Shown piece after piece: positions 21,356 through 33,000 of a stretch of DNA of 64,000 nt (position 1 is its first letter; every line of letters begins with the position of its first letter). The notes under the pieces were generated by a model, which worked only from the letters and a program-made list of their open reading frames with translations, was not told where the DNA came from and searched no databases. The position numbers and the translations under genes were made by a program. Source of the stretch: Adenophora triphylla var. japonica (lineage: Eukaryota; Streptophyta; Magnoliopsida; Asterales; Campanulaceae); contig JAFEMH010002598.1 of the NCBI GenBank assembly GCA_022495995.1, forward strand, positions 248,001 through 312,000. Reading direction: 5' to 3'.

Positions 21356-22097
21356 TATATATATATTGATAATTACAGTATATCTTAAAATGTGATTGTA
21401 GTAAATTTTCTAAAGGTGGACTGTCATTTTGGGAAAAAAAATGAATAACCATTTTGTAACAAAAGAAATAATATGATATTCAAAGGGGATTTTTTTTTTT
21501 AAAGATACCATTTGTAGTAAATAATGAAAATTTATTTAGAATTATTTTTCTGAGCCAAGAAATAAATTTTATAAGAACAACATTCATTAATTTTCGGAAA
21601 TTTTCGGATGAAGTATTTTTGACATTTAAAAATAAGTGTTGTATTTTATTTGTTTTCGTCATTTTCGATGGTTCAAAGACTCACTATTTTTAGCTTGAAA
21701 ATATGATGAAATAAAGCAAAATAATTCACTAAACTGTTTGCATTTCTTTTGTTTGAAAATACAACCAACCACGTTCATGCAATTTTCTACGTAATTTCAT
21801 CTGGGATCATGTGAAAATGGTGTCTCTACGCAATTTTCATTATCTGAAAACAGTTTATGTGCTTTATTATTATAGGGGTAAGGAAGCGTACATCCGACTG
21901 TGCCTACATTTTATTTTGGTTAAAGGAAATTTGGGCCTACATTTATTTTGGTTAAAGGAAATTTGGATATTTTGGTTGAGAGGTTAAGAATTCACCATCA
22001 GAATCTTCTCTCCGAAAATTGAAGGGTCTCCCTCTCTTCCGAATTATTAAAAGAATCATAATCTTACCGATAAAGAAAAGGGAATTATAGTTGAAAA
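21356..22097. other. 5' flank of the XBAT35-type gene
   Basis: AT-rich promoter-proximal DNA with a 30-bp direct repeat (CTACATTTTATTTTGGTTAAAGG-like at 21905 and 21935). The likely 5' UTR precedes the ATG at 22098. No other gene. Confidence 0.5.
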
Positions 22098-25000
22098 ATG
22101 GGTGGGCGGCAATCTAAGGAACAGTTTCTGTATGAGCAGGCAGTTGAAGGCAATTTTCGCTCTCTCGCAGCTCTTCACAATCAGGGCGCCGGCCTTGAGG
22201 TACCCTATTATTTCAATTTTGACTTTTATTCAATACTGTATGTTTCGCATAAAGAATTGAGGGTTTCTTGTAATCCTTTACAAATACTTTCTTAATTGAC
22301 TTTACCCATAAGTTTTTGTTAAGTATTTGAATCATGGCTTTCTCTTGCAGTATCTTTAATTTAAGTGATTTATAATTTTTCTATGTTAGCAATAGAAGAA
22401 AATGAGACCTTTGTGTGTGTGTGTGTGTGTGTGTGTGTGGTGCTTTTGGGGGGGGGGGGGGGTCCTAAATGGGAACATGGGACTCATTTTCTTTTCTGTC
22501 ATAGCTAAAAAGGGTTACCCACTAGTATGAATAAGGTTGAGGGAATAGCATTCTATGTTTGAATAGTGCAAGTTTATTAGGGGTTTGCTAGGGGTTCAGT
22601 TCAGATGATTAGTGGGTCCATTAATTTCATGGTGAATGGTGATGCAACGGGTCGGTCATGTGTTTTAATGAATATATTATGAATGCAGTGGACTGATGAA
22701 CAAGGAAAGACTGCATTGATTGTAGCGTGTAGCAGGCATGACCTCTTTAAAGTTGCCGAAATTCTGATTGAACTTGGTTCTAACATCAATGCTTACAGTC
22801 GAGGTATATGTGATGTGCTCATAAGCTAATTTTCATCATGCATGATTTCAGTTTTTGACAAGTTAATCCGTTTTTCTCGTAAATTAAGTACTGCCTCTGT
22901 CCCAAAATATTGTCCAGAAAAAAATAATCAAATTTACTCTTGCTCGAGAACAAATTTGAAATCTTTTTGGACATTCATTTTGGGATGGAGGGAGTTTTGT
23001 ATATAAGCATGCAGACTTTATTTATTAATATCTGCGTCTAAAGTGACTAACTTTGTAAAGGAAGTGATGGAGGTACTCCCTTACACCATGCTGCGAAAAG
23101 TGGTCTGCTTCCCACTGTCAAGTTACTCCTCTCTCGTGGAGGTATGCATCATAATCATCTTTACTATATTTATGACTTAATTGTGTGTATGTAGGGGGGG
23201 GGGATAAGCTATTATAGTAGCTAAGCTTTCTTTCTTTGATAATAATTGATAATACTTCAGCAAATCTTTTCGTGAGGAATGATAATGGTCAAACTCCACT
23301 TGATGTTGCTATAGAAGAAGAGAAAGCTGACATTGTTCGTGCAATTGAGGTACCGGGGAATGTTTACAGTTGTTATATTTACTTGGAGATGCGATTTGTA
23401 TATTTTGTGAATGTTTTTCTTTCTTTTCCATTTCCTTCTTTAGAGGCGTATGTGTACTTTCTCTGGGTGGTTGCGGGAGTTCTATGGACCAGGCTTACTT
23501 GAAGTGGTAGCTACAAGGTTGTTATTAAGAAAGATGCAATTTTGCAGAGGACAATTTCGTCATTTTATACTCCCTCCGTCCCAGAATGATGTTCTCACCT
23601 TTTTTATTGTCACTTTAAATGAACTTTGAGCAATAATTTTAGATTAATTTAATTATTCTAATGAAAATCTAAAGACTGCTATTGATTGTATTTATAATGA
23701 TGTAACAATAACAAGTTTTAGTTTTTATTAGGATAGCTAAATTAACCTCAAATTATTGTTCAAAGTTCATTCAAATTGACAACAAAAAAAGTGGGAACAT
23801 CATTTTGGGATTCAGTTTCCTGAGTAAAGATTGTTGTTTGCAGTTGGGTTGTCATTGTTCCTTCTGGTCCTTTTTTACCTCCGAAGCTCAACATATATGC
23901 CAATTTGTTGGTATGTAACCCCTGATATACAGTTAAACATGTTATTTTGTTACCCTTTCACCTTCCTATATGGGTTTTCTTATTGGACTACTTTTCATAA
24001 CCACAAAATGTAGTTTAGGACTATTATCTCATGGCCAATTTCGATTAAATTTACATTGTACAAATAATTTTTTATCAATCTGTTGTGGTGCTTTTCCTTG
24101 AACGAGCAGACTACTGAGCCGAGTAAAGTTATTGATCCAAGGTGGGAGGATATTGAGGAGCCAAATTTCCAGGGGCCAGATCCTGCATTGATAATATACG
24201 ACAAGTCCAATAGTGAGTTACTTACTCTTTTCTAGGCTGTCTTTTGCTTTTGGTTTGTAGCATTATAACATGAAAAGAGGTTTACTTACTCTTTAGTCCC
24301 TCTGTCCCATAAAAATGGTTACTAAAATTGAATGCGCGGGAATTAAGGAAAAGTAAGTGTTTTGAGTATGAAAAATAAGGTAGGAGAAAGAAAGTGGGGT
24401 ATGGAGTTTTTTGTTGTGAGGCAAGAGGGTCTCATTGACATTTTGGGTAAGTAACATTTGTTATGGGATGCCCAAAAGGGAAATTTGTAACATAATGGGA
24501 CAAAGGGAGTATGTTTTTTTTAAATGCGGCAACTTCCTTTGAATGTTGGCTACTTCTTACCGTGGGGCTGCAGTAAATAACCATTACGACAATGCATGCA
24601 AGTTAAAGAAAAAAACCTCATCCATTAAAAGTCTGACTTGTCAAATAGGACTATCTTTTAGGGATGTAGGATTAATAATAACTACTTCCTTCCCAAAATA
24701 AATGACCAAAGGATTTTGAAATTTGCTCTTTATTTTTTGGTAATTCATTTTGGGTAGAGGTAGTACTATTTGACTAATGACTTTGAAAGGACTCGTGGTT
24801 GTAAAAAGGCAAGTGGAAACTCACATAGCGACACGACATCTCATAAAGGAAATACTCCCTGTGTCCCATAATGATAGTCCCATTTGACTATACAAATATT
24901 TTAACAAACTATTTTCATTTCCATTAATAATCTTAATGAGGTTTTACTTATTACTCAATTACTCCCTCTTCTTCCTTGGTTGTCTCTCATCTTGTTCTCT

Positions 25001-26442
25001 CTCCCTTTTCTTCTTTGGTTGGCAATTTTGGAAGTTTAATGATTTTAACTTAACAATTATGGAAATGGGACTATCTTTTTGAGACAAACAAAAATGGCAA
25101 ATGGGAACATCTTTATGGGTCGGAGGGACTATAAGCTACTTTGCAAAACAAATTACCTGGTCGTAGTTGATTCATCTTCGTGGTCAGCATTCTCTTTGTT
25201 TTTTTCAGAACTTGGTTGGTTGAAGTGATTCTACAAACTCAGCTCCCCGATCAATGATTAATATTGCCTTGTGTTGTTCCTAGCTGGAATTATAGCACTC
25301 ATTTAAAGTCTAATATATTTTGTCATTTATCAGAAACTCGATACAAATTTGCCTCTGGTAATCCTGGTGACTGGCAGCAGATTCAATGGTTATACAATGC
25401 ATGCAGAGGGATCCGTGAAGTAACATCGAGGATTCGTCAGGTAACATCTTATACAATACAATGCATATAGGAGAGTTTCTTACATTAAACAGAAAATGAA
25501 ATCACTAATTAACTTATTTTTCTTAGCAATGTTTTTTGGATATTAATGAATTAAATCATGCCTCAGCATAACACCCAAATTTCTGCACCATCAAATGGAA
25601 ACCAAACTTTGGTGGAGAATCAACAACCATCTAATCTGATCAACAGCTCCAGCACTGAAGCCAGTGAGGAAAATGGTTGGGGTAATGCAACACATGATTC
25701 CACTCAAAATGGATGGGGTTCACTCGTGGGACCCACAGCATCAGAAGTGACAAACGGTTGGATGGATAAGCCACCTAAAGAAGAGTACAATGGATGGGGT
25801 ACACTTGTAGGACTCACAACATCAGAAGTGAACAACGGTTGGATGGATAAGCCACCTAAAGAAGAGTATAGTGGATGGGGTACACTTGTAGTTCCTAGGA
25901 AATCAGAAGTGACCAACGGTTGGATGGATGAGCCACCTAAAGAAGAGTACAATGAATGGGAGTCCGTTAGTGGATCCACTATTACAGAATCAAGCAGCAA
26001 TGGATGGGACCCACTTGGTAAGCTCACTACTTCTGAAGTGAGCACCACCAGCAATGGATGGACAGGCGAGCCACCTAAAGATGAGTGCAATGGATGGGAT
26101 ACACACAAAACCAAAGTAATACCTAATGAACTTCCTATTGCAGTTGCATCAGTTCCTTCAGCTCCGCCTCTGGATGATGAGGATTTTTACGATGACCCTA
26201 TTCATAATCCTGGTCAACGAGTTGACTTTACCGACACTTGTACTAACGAAGAAGCGCTTAGAACGAACAAAGCAAATTGCGTGATATGTTGGGAAATGCC
26301 GGCGGAGGCGGCTTGTGTTCCGTGTGGTCACATGGCTGCTTGTATGCGTTGTCTGAATGAGGTCAGATCAAGTAAAGGAGATTGCCCCGTGTGCCGGGCC
26401 AAGATTGATCAGGTTATTAAGATATACGTTGCAAGTGTCTGA
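22098..26442 (+). CDS. XBAT35: Ankyrin-repeat RING E3 ubiquitin ligase, XBAT34/35 type
   Basis: Nine exons join in frame with GT-AG borders: 22098-22199, 22689-22803, 23061-23141, 23261-23349, 23444-23517, 23844-23910, 24110-24212, 25334-25440 and 25567-26442, giving 537 residues. The start MGGRQSKEQ keeps the family's Gly-2, a possible myristoylation site. Ankyrin repeats occupy about residues 34-130 (DEQGKTALIVACSR..., GGTPLHHAAKSGLLPTVKLLLSRG, NGQTPLDVAIEEEKADIVRAIE). FSGWLREFYGP and a conserved middle domain follow. A repeated NGW-rich region comes next. A C3HC4 RING (C484, C487 ... C519, C522; CVICW, PCGH, CPVCRAKI) closes the protein. The RING recruits E2 and the ankyrins are presumed to bind substrate. 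Arabidopsis XBAT35 is tied to ethylene and defence signalling. Several introns carry MITEs. Confidence 0.93.
22413..22462. repeat. (GT)n and poly-G tracts in intron 1
   Basis: About 13 GT units followed closely by a run of 14 G in the first intron of the XBAT35-type gene. A shorter G run lies near 23195. Confidence 0.95.
22891..22994. mobile_element. Short Stowaway-like MITE (intron 2)
   Basis: CTGCCTCTGTCCCAAAATATTG at the left, TTTTGGGATGGAGGGAG at the right. Only about 104 bp. Confidence 0.75.
23570..23824. mobile_element. Stowaway-like MITE (intron 5)
   Basis: CTCCCTCCGTCCCAGAATGATGTTC is mirrored by GGAACATCATTTTGGGATTC. The terminal bases on the right are decayed. It ends about 20 bp before the exon 6 acceptor. 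Confidence 0.8.
24296..24509. mobile_element. Stowaway-like MITE (intron 7)
   Basis: GTCCCTCTGTCCCATAAAAATGG at the left, AATGGGACAAAGGGAG at the right, TA-flanked. Confidence 0.8.
24855..25129. mobile_element. Stowaway-like MITE (intron 7)
   Basis: CTCCCTGTGTCCCATAATGATAG at the left, TTATGGGTCGGAGGGAC at the right. Second MITE in the same intron. Confidence 0.8.
25672..26103 (+). repeat. NGW-rich 27-residue tandem repeats in the E3 ligase
   Basis: About five 81-bp units encode NGWG(S/T)LVG...SEV(T/N)NGWMD(K/E)PPKEEY. The first three are nearly identical; later ones are diverged and interrupted. The region contains about ten Gly-Trp pairs in an acidic, disordered context. Confidence 0.92.
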
Positions 26443-26681
26443 ATATAAACGGGAATACTGCAATAGGGCGAGAAGATTATTAAGGAATATAAGTATATAA
26501 TATAAAGTCTAATAGTCTAATACTAAAGTTGATGATATGTACAACTACAAGGGTAGCAGATGTAAATTCCTGAAACTGTAATATTACAGTTACAGATATA
26601 GGGATAGCCAGTGTCAAATGACCAAAGTTGTTGTAAATTCCTCAATCTAATTTATATATTTTTTCTATAATTAAAATCTAT
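26443..26681. other. 3' flank of the XBAT35-type gene
   Basis: AT-rich likely 3' UTR and flank without a clear canonical poly(A) hexamer. Confidence 0.45.
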
Positions 26682-26865
26682 ACTCCCTGTGTCCCATGTG
26701 GGTGGAGAATTATTTCTTTTTTCGTCCTTCTCACGTGAGTGGAGACTGTTCAAAATGGCTTAGTTTTTACACTATTTCTTTCAATCATTCTCTTTCTTAC
26801 TTTACTTTTATACTCATAACACCAATCAACATACTATTTCTCTCTCCTATTGTTTTGGTAAAAAA
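26682..26865. mobile_element. Truncated Stowaway-like MITE
   Basis: The left end CTCCCTGTGTCCCATGTGGGTGGAG and the internal CATTCTCTTTCTTACTTTACTTTTATACTC are present. The right terminal repeat is missing before 26870. Confidence 0.6.
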
Positions 26866-26869
26866 ACAA

Positions 26870-27640
26870 TGGATCTAAGTAAAGATTAAAAATGCAAGAT
26901 TTGGAAGGCACAATGGAGTAAAATCGGTGTAAATGTAGAACAAAATTGACACGACAATGTAACGAGAAAAACCCTTGAGATAATGATCTCGCCGGCACAA
27001 AACCTCGGGAGGTGTTAATGAGCACCTACTTTCTCGAACAATAGTATTGATTATGGGATTACAAGAAATGGTGGAGCTATGGCGGAGTACAAGAGTACGA
27101 GTGAACAGTGTGTGTTTGTGTTCCAATCCATAGCCCTTTAAATAAAGAAAGAATGACTTCAAGATAACAAAAATAACAAACTATTCTAGAATCTCAGAAT
27201 GTCTATCTTCAATCCTTGACCTGGTTTTTTAGCCGTTGAGGAGAGTCTATGAAAGACATATTCCCACGTTCTTATTTTTCACCCTGTATAATAGGTACAG
27301 TTATTATTAATAAATAACAAATAATTAAAGTATTTTTACCTTAACTGCAGGGACGAAGATATTGACATGCTGAATATTCTCAAGACGTCACAATCCTGAA
27401 ATTTTACCCACAACAATTGTTCCCAAACTTGTTTTTTTATGGAAATCAAAAGACAAGTTTCTACACACTTCTTGTACCGATGGTTAATTTATTTCGACAA
27501 GACGTGAGGGAGTGGTAGAATCCTAGGCAATTTAAATGCGCGTTTTCTTCGAGGATAGGGGGAAGTTAGGATTTTAACTGAGCCCTTTCTTATTTCTTAT
27601 CCCATTTTTCTTACGCCTTCTTCATCTTCTCTCTTTGCTC
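26870..27640 (-). mobile_element. Possible 3' LTR / tail of a Tat-like element
   Basis: Read on the minus strand, the DNA has LTR-like wording (CTCAAGGGTTTTTCTCGTTACA, then TTGTCGTGTCAATTTTG). It lies where the 3' LTR of the Tat-like element would fall. No matching 5' LTR or target duplication is visible, so the limits are guesses. Confidence 0.35.
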
Positions 27641-27701
27641 TACGGCGGTGAAAGTATCCAAGGTAATTTCTTTCTCTCTTTTCTCTTTTCCAACTTCCAA
27701 T

Positions 27702-29362
27702 ATGGGTAGGACCAAGTCAAAAAGAGATATTACGCAAAAAAATCCCTTGAGCCCCGGCAAGGAGAGGGATTTTGCTTGTGAAGGATTAATAGTCAAACCT
27801 AATGAGAAAGTGTGCGTCCTTAATAATGTCCAAATCGAGTCTCTAAAGGGACGTAAATTTTTTCCTGATTCTGCTAGCTTTCGTTCTTTTGATGTCTTTG
27901 TTAAAGTGGATTTCGTTTCTCCCAACTGGATCTGTTTCTATGAATATCCCTTTTGCCCTTGGTTTTTCTTTCCCCTTTCCACTGTTGATGACTGAGTTTT
28001 TTCAAAAAACTAAGCTAACTTTTGTCCAAGCCATGCCCATGATTTGGAGGATTTTCGCTTGCGTCTTAAGGGTAAACCGAGAATTTGGGTTAAGCATAGG
28101 TTTGAGTGAGGTAGCGTCTGTTTATGAACTTCAAACTTTTGGCTCGACACGGTACCTTGTGAAAACAAGGTCTGGGAAGAAACCCTTGTTTACCAAGGTG
28201 ACAGTCGATGATAGAGGTTGGAAGTCAATGTATTTTTTTGTAGAAATGAATTCTTTGGAAGAGGTTGACATGTTATCAACAAGGTGGAATAGGGAAGGTA
28301 TCTTCTCTTTAATTTAGAGTTTTCCCTTTTTCCTTCTTTAACTGAATTCGTAATTTCTTCTTTTTGTCTTTGCAGCTATCAAGTGGGCAGAGCTCTTTTC
28401 TCCTTCTGCTGATACAGAGGAAAAGGTGAAGAAACTGTTGGAGCTCACCGAAGAAAAAAGATCTTTCAAGCCTCTGGAGGGAGGAGCAATTTCAGAAGAA
28501 TTTGAGGTGCCACCATCTGCAGAGATGTCAACCGGTAATGATTTTTTTAATTTCTCCAAAATTTTACTGAAGTTTCTTTGTCCTCAAGTTGATAACTTCA
28601 ATTTTTTGTTGACAGTGTCTTAGTCAACTGCTGCGTTTTCACTCAAAGACCTGCAAAATTTTGTGGGATAATCCCAAACTGGCAAACAACCAATGGTGCC
28701 GAAGAAGGAGATGGAAGCACCTTCAGTTGGGGCAAGATTAAAGAAGAGGAAAAGCGATCCTAAGGAAGTTATCAATGTTGGCGCCTACGAGGAGATGGGT
28801 CTGGCTGATATTAAGAAGGAAATTATAACCATGTCATCAGTGGTGAGTTTTGGTATTTTGAAAAATAGAATTTTTTTTGGGAATTTTGAACTGACACTTG
28901 CATACTGACTATCCGTCATTCTTACAGGGTTTTGGAGCAGCTGAGACTAAGATGAATAGTCTAGAGAAAAAGAATTGAAAGTTGATACTAGAGATGCTGC
29001 AATCTAAGAAGCAGTACAAAGAAGAGAAAGAAAGACCGACCAAGAAGGTGGAGGAATTGACGAATGAAGTTGAAAGTCTGATGAAAGGGATGTCATCCAT
29101 CCAAGACACTCAACTGCAAGAGCTTGAAGATCTGAGGAAAAGTTTGATGGCCGCTGCTGCAAAAAGCATGGTGGAAATTAAAATTCAAATGATGGAGGAA
29201 TTCCAGGATGGAAAACACGCTGAGTGGGATATTGAGCAGCAACGTTCAATCTTGAAGAATCTTAGTGGAGAAGTAGTTGAAGCTGGAGAGGTGTCGTCCG
29301 GCTTGAAGAATGACGAAGTACAGGAGGAAGGTACAACATCTGCGACAGTAGCCACCCCATGA
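27702..29362 (+). pseudogene. Antisense gag-like / 'putative plant transposon protein' gene of a Tat-like element
   Basis: A plus-strand coding series starts MGRTKSKRDIT and carries the run of motifs FYEYPF / FALGFSFPF / KLTFVQAMPMIWRIF / FVEMNSLEEV known from gypsy-type 'plant transposon protein' ORFs. An extra base near 27947 shifts the frame. Downstream there are intron-like gaps: GT at 28299 to AG near 28376, 28535 to 28615, and about 28842 to 28927. A coiled-coil, Lys/Glu-rich exon follows (about 28982-29362, KKQYKEEKERPTKKVEEL...), ending TGA. It points opposite to the integrase fragment at 30398-30865, the layout reported for extra antisense ORFs of Tat retrotransposons. Confidence 0.6.
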
Positions 29363-30397
29363 AGGTTTAAGAATGGTTTTTTGGATAACTTTTGGTTTTA
29401 TGATGGGTTGCGTCCCAGGAAGTTTGAAAAACAATTTTATTGCTTTTGGGTATGTAACGATCCATAAGGGCCATAAACAATTTGCTTTTTAAGTGTTGGG
29501 TTGGTTCAACACTTCAGGTTTTTTCTAGGGTAAGTAAAAACTTTTTTAGGCTTGGTTATTTTGAAAACTCTTTATGGCAGTAGGTAAACTTTGACATGGT
29601 AATGGAAGGTTTACATGTTTGATATACTCTGGAGACGTTGTCATCTTGCGATGGATGTAAAAATCCTTGCATTCGCTTTGTTGACATGTTAATGTCAAAA
29701 GCCTTTTGTTCTTAGGTGACACGTATATGTCACAACGAAATTGTAATAATCTTATGGTCAAACACATTGGTTGAGTGGAAATGGGTAGTTTGTATATATT
29801 AAACATACGGGCCCATCACACACCTCAATCAAGGTTGACATCGTGCGCTTCAGGCGAGGTGTATAAACCTTATTAAGACGAAAGAAAGTAATTTCTTTAA
29901 ACCTTTGAAGGAATTATGTACCTTTAACTGAGATGAGATGGCCAGTCTCAAGCGATTGTCTTCGTAAGACATTTTAGGATAACAATCACTAGAAAAATAA
30001 TAACAAAGTAAGAGTATTCGACATCAAATCTGATGTCACTTTTATTTGATAAAAGAAAATAGGAAAAGTACTAAACTGTCGTAGAAATATTTATTTATCT
30101 AAAGGAAAGAAAGTGAGGAAATAATAAAAATATTGTCATACCTGACTTGTTAGTTTTAAGATGTCACCTTTTTGGAATGATGTTGACATCTCAGGGCCTC
30201 ATGATTTATTTGAATGCTTCACGTTTTCTTGCAAAACAGAAACATATTAGGGTTTGGTGTTAGCTTAGCTAACCCCCCTCCGATGCTTAAGTCAGTAAAT
30301 GTTCGAACAATAATCAGAATTGAAAAACACTTTTATTGAAATAAAACAATGAATTCATACCTTAGCTTTATTTGTATTGAAATGACGTTACTGAAAC
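29363..30397. other. Non-coding spacer inside the Tat-like element
   Basis: AT-rich DNA between two convergent coding segments. No ORF or repeat of note. It would hold transcription ends for both strands. Confidence 0.4.
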
Positions 30398-30865
30398 TTA
30401 CGTAAAGTATGACGTGAGGTGGATGACATTCCAGCTTCGGGGGACTCTTGCTCCGTCTAAGGTTGCTAACCAATACAACCCCTTTCCTGCCTCAGCATCT
30501 ACCAAGTATGGTCCTTCCCATTTAGGGGCCAACTTTCCGACATTGAGCTCTCTCGTATTTTGAAATACTTTGCGCAGGACCAAATCACCAACATGAAACT
30601 TTCTCAATCTGACATTCTTGTTATAGGACTTAGCGATTTTCTGCTGATATGCTGTCATCCTGACCTTGGCTAAATCTCTTAACTGGTCAACGGTATCCAA
30701 ATCATGAGTCAGGTTGGCGTCGTTCTGCTCAGGTGTCAACAACCCATATTTGGCAGTAGGGACGACGACTTCTGCAGGAATGACAGCGTCTGCACCAAAG
30801 ACCAAGGAATATGGGGTCTGACCTGTTGCATTCTTTGGCGTTGTTCTATGCAAGAAAGTGGTCAA
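30398..30865 (-). pseudogene. Ty3/Gypsy (Tat-like) integrase C-terminal fragment
   Basis: 155 codons on the minus strand carry the end of an integrase: RTTPKNATGQTPYSLVFGADAV, then a helical region, KFHVGDLVLRKV, and the GPY-type module KWEGPYLVDAE...GLYWL. It ends HLTSYFT then stop. Integrase joins element cDNA to the chromosome. The catalytic core, RT, RNase H, protease and gag that should lie upstream (higher coordinates) are gone, cut off just before the RTTP motif. The visible frame has no ATG start; it opens on TTG after the break. Confidence 0.85.
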
Positions 30866-31009
30866 TTATGCTAGTTTGGACTATCTCAAAATTGAACCAC
30901 AAATGGTGCTTCCCGAGCCCGCGCACTTTCCAAACACCCACCAGGATCTGAAAAGTCGTTTTATATTACAAGAGGATTGTCGTTAAATCCGCTAGCATAA
31001 GTGCCAGAC
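30866..31009. other. Junction sequence beyond the integrase break
   Basis: About 140 bp not matching integrase and not part of the 31010-31900 inverted block. Unassigned. Confidence 0.4.
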
Positions 31010-31900
31010 AAATTCTTTTTACGGAGATTGTGTTTCACAAGACTCGACCTCCGTCCCGATTAATAAGTTTATTATTTTCCATCTCTTCATCTTCATCTCC
31101 ATCTTCTTCTGTTTTCTATTTTCCTATTTTCAAGAAATAAATTATTTTGAATTATTTCTAATTTAGAATATTTTTGATAACAATCGTAAAAAGAATTTAT
31201 TGTTTTAAAAACTGATTTTTCTTTAAAAAGGGATAATGGAAATGAAATACAACAATCTGTCAATAAAAATGTTGCACCTATTCATACTCCGTCTCACCCA
31301 ACACTTGGAAAGGAACTAGTGAAATTCGCAGGGATAAATTTCAAAAGTTGACAACAAAAGATGTTGTTCTTCCGACCACCTTCAGTTTGCAAAAGTTTCT
31401 GAAAGAGGACCCATCTGCTATTCAGTATGATGATTAATTATATATATTTTTATTTTTAATGTGTTACTATATTAGTATAATTATATTATATATATATATA
31501 TAATAATAAAAATAGAGCTCTATGTTGAATATTATTATTTTTATATTTCATTTTATAATTTTTATTGAATATGAGAATAATGAGAAAATTAAATTAAAGA
31601 CAAATTATGCGATATGCACATAACCAATTTCATTAAATTTTTAACGTCCGTTGAAATTTGGGGGGTAAAATGAAATTGTTTTGATGTATACTTTTGGATA
31701 AATCTATTTTGGTCTATCCAATACTAAGCATAGAAAGAAAAAAGAAAAAAGAAAAAAGAAAAAAGAAAAAAGAAAAAAGAAAAAAGAAAAAAGAAAAAAG
31801 AAAAAAGAAAAAGAAAAAGAAAAAGAAAAAGAAAAAGAAAAAGAAAAAGGAAATAAGAAAGATGGTACGGTTTAAAAATGGAGCGAGCCCGACTCGCTTC
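31010..31900. repeat. Inverted dispersed block, copy A
   Basis: Starts CTTTTTACGGAGATTGTGTTTCACAAGAC and ends TTTAAAAATGGAGCGAGCCCGACTC. The same block lies inverted at 55660-57775. Copy A has only a short TA run near 31480-31502, where copy B has hundreds of bases of TA. A (GAAAAAA)n tract lies near its right side. Confidence 0.88.
31735..31850. repeat. (GAAAAAA)n / (GAAAAA)n microsatellite
   Basis: Purine-only run of AAGAAAAAAG units, shifting to AAGAAA units at its right. The long lysine ORF it creates is an artefact. Confidence 0.95.
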
Positions 31901-31963
31901 TCCTTCCATCCAATCCTCTATGAGAATTGTTATTCATCCCCGCAAATTTATTTAATGTCCCTG

Positions 31964-32125
31964 CATTACTGAGTTTATCTATAAAAATTAAGACTACACC
32001 ATCATTATTACTATTCTACCCTTTTAATCTTCCCAATAAACACGCATTATTGAGTTTATCTATAAAAATTAAGACTACACCATCATTATTACTATTCTAC
32101 CCTTTTAATCTTCCCAATAAACACC
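31964..32125. repeat. 80-bp perfect tandem duplication
   Basis: TTGAGTTTATCTATAAAAATTAAG...CTTCCCAATAAACAC occurs twice in succession with the unit length about 79-80 bp. Confidence 0.92.
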
Positions 32126-32308
32126 CACCCCCACACCAAACCTTCTTCCATTTTTCAACAATTGGTAAATTGAGGAAACCAGTTGAGAAATTGTTAGCAG
32201 AGAGATTCAATCTTTCCTAAATTCATCAAAACACATAACAAATTCATTTTAAAACACAATCAATCAATTAAAACATTGCAGAAACATAACCCAAATAATT
32301 GACACATA

Positions 32309-32596
32309 CTCCCTCCGTCCCATTTGAATGATCACTAGCATTTTGGGTGTGAGAATTAAGAAAAAGTAGGAGAGAGAAATAGGTGGAGGAGGTGTTTGTG
32401 AGTATGAAGAATTAAATAGGAGAGATAATGAGTGAGAGAAATAGTTAGGAGAGAATATGTTGTGAGTGTAAAAGTGAAGTAGAAGAGAGAATGAGTGGAA
32501 GGAATAGTGAATATTCTTTTCCATTTTGGACAGTGTCTATTCACGTGGGACGTCCCAAAAAGAAAATAAGTGTCCATTTACGTGGGACGGAGGGAT
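32309..32596. mobile_element. Stowaway MITE
   Basis: CTCCCTCCGTCCCATTTGAATG at the left, ACGTGGGACGGAGGGAT at the right, TA-flanked. An internal copy of the terminal wording (CACGTGGGACGTCCC) lies 50 bp from the right end, as in 53599-53869. Confidence 0.92.
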
Positions 32597-32609
32597 TACA
32601 CAGACCTGA

Positions 32610-33000
32610 GAAGATGAATTCAATTTCAAGCGTCTCTTTCTCTCTCTACAAATCTCACACTCACACAATTGTGTGTGAGAGAGAAAGTGAGACCGACAAC
32701 GTGAATTTCTGTCGTCTTCACTATTTCTAGAGAGAGAGAGAGAGAGAGAGAGAGGGGAACTGAATTTTTGGTGTAGAGAGAGAAAGATGATGTTGAGAGG
32801 GACAACTGCGACGAGGACGGCATGCAATGCCGTGCCGTGGCGGTGCCTACAACGGCGAAATACAATAAAGCCCTAAAAATTACGCAATGCCGATTGTTCA
32901 ATCCGGCTATGATTCGCCGGGGTAATTCCGGAGTTTTGTATTGTCACAGAGTTGCTCCGAATTCGGCGGTGGTTACGGCGAAGCAGGAGGAGAAGAGCCT
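32610..33000 (+). other. Gene-5'-like sequence, unrecognised
   Basis: CT/GA-rich with an (AG)n run (32723-32752), then a GC-richer stretch containing several short frames (for example QCRAVAVPTTAKYNKALKITQ near 32822). It leads into the left inverted arm. It reads like a UTR plus first coding bases of a gene, but no frame stays open and I do not recognise it. Confidence 0.3.

Noticed and set aside
31694..31972. Lys-rich frame that could pass for a nuclear basic protein
   Set aside because: Product of the (GAAAAAA)n microsatellite.
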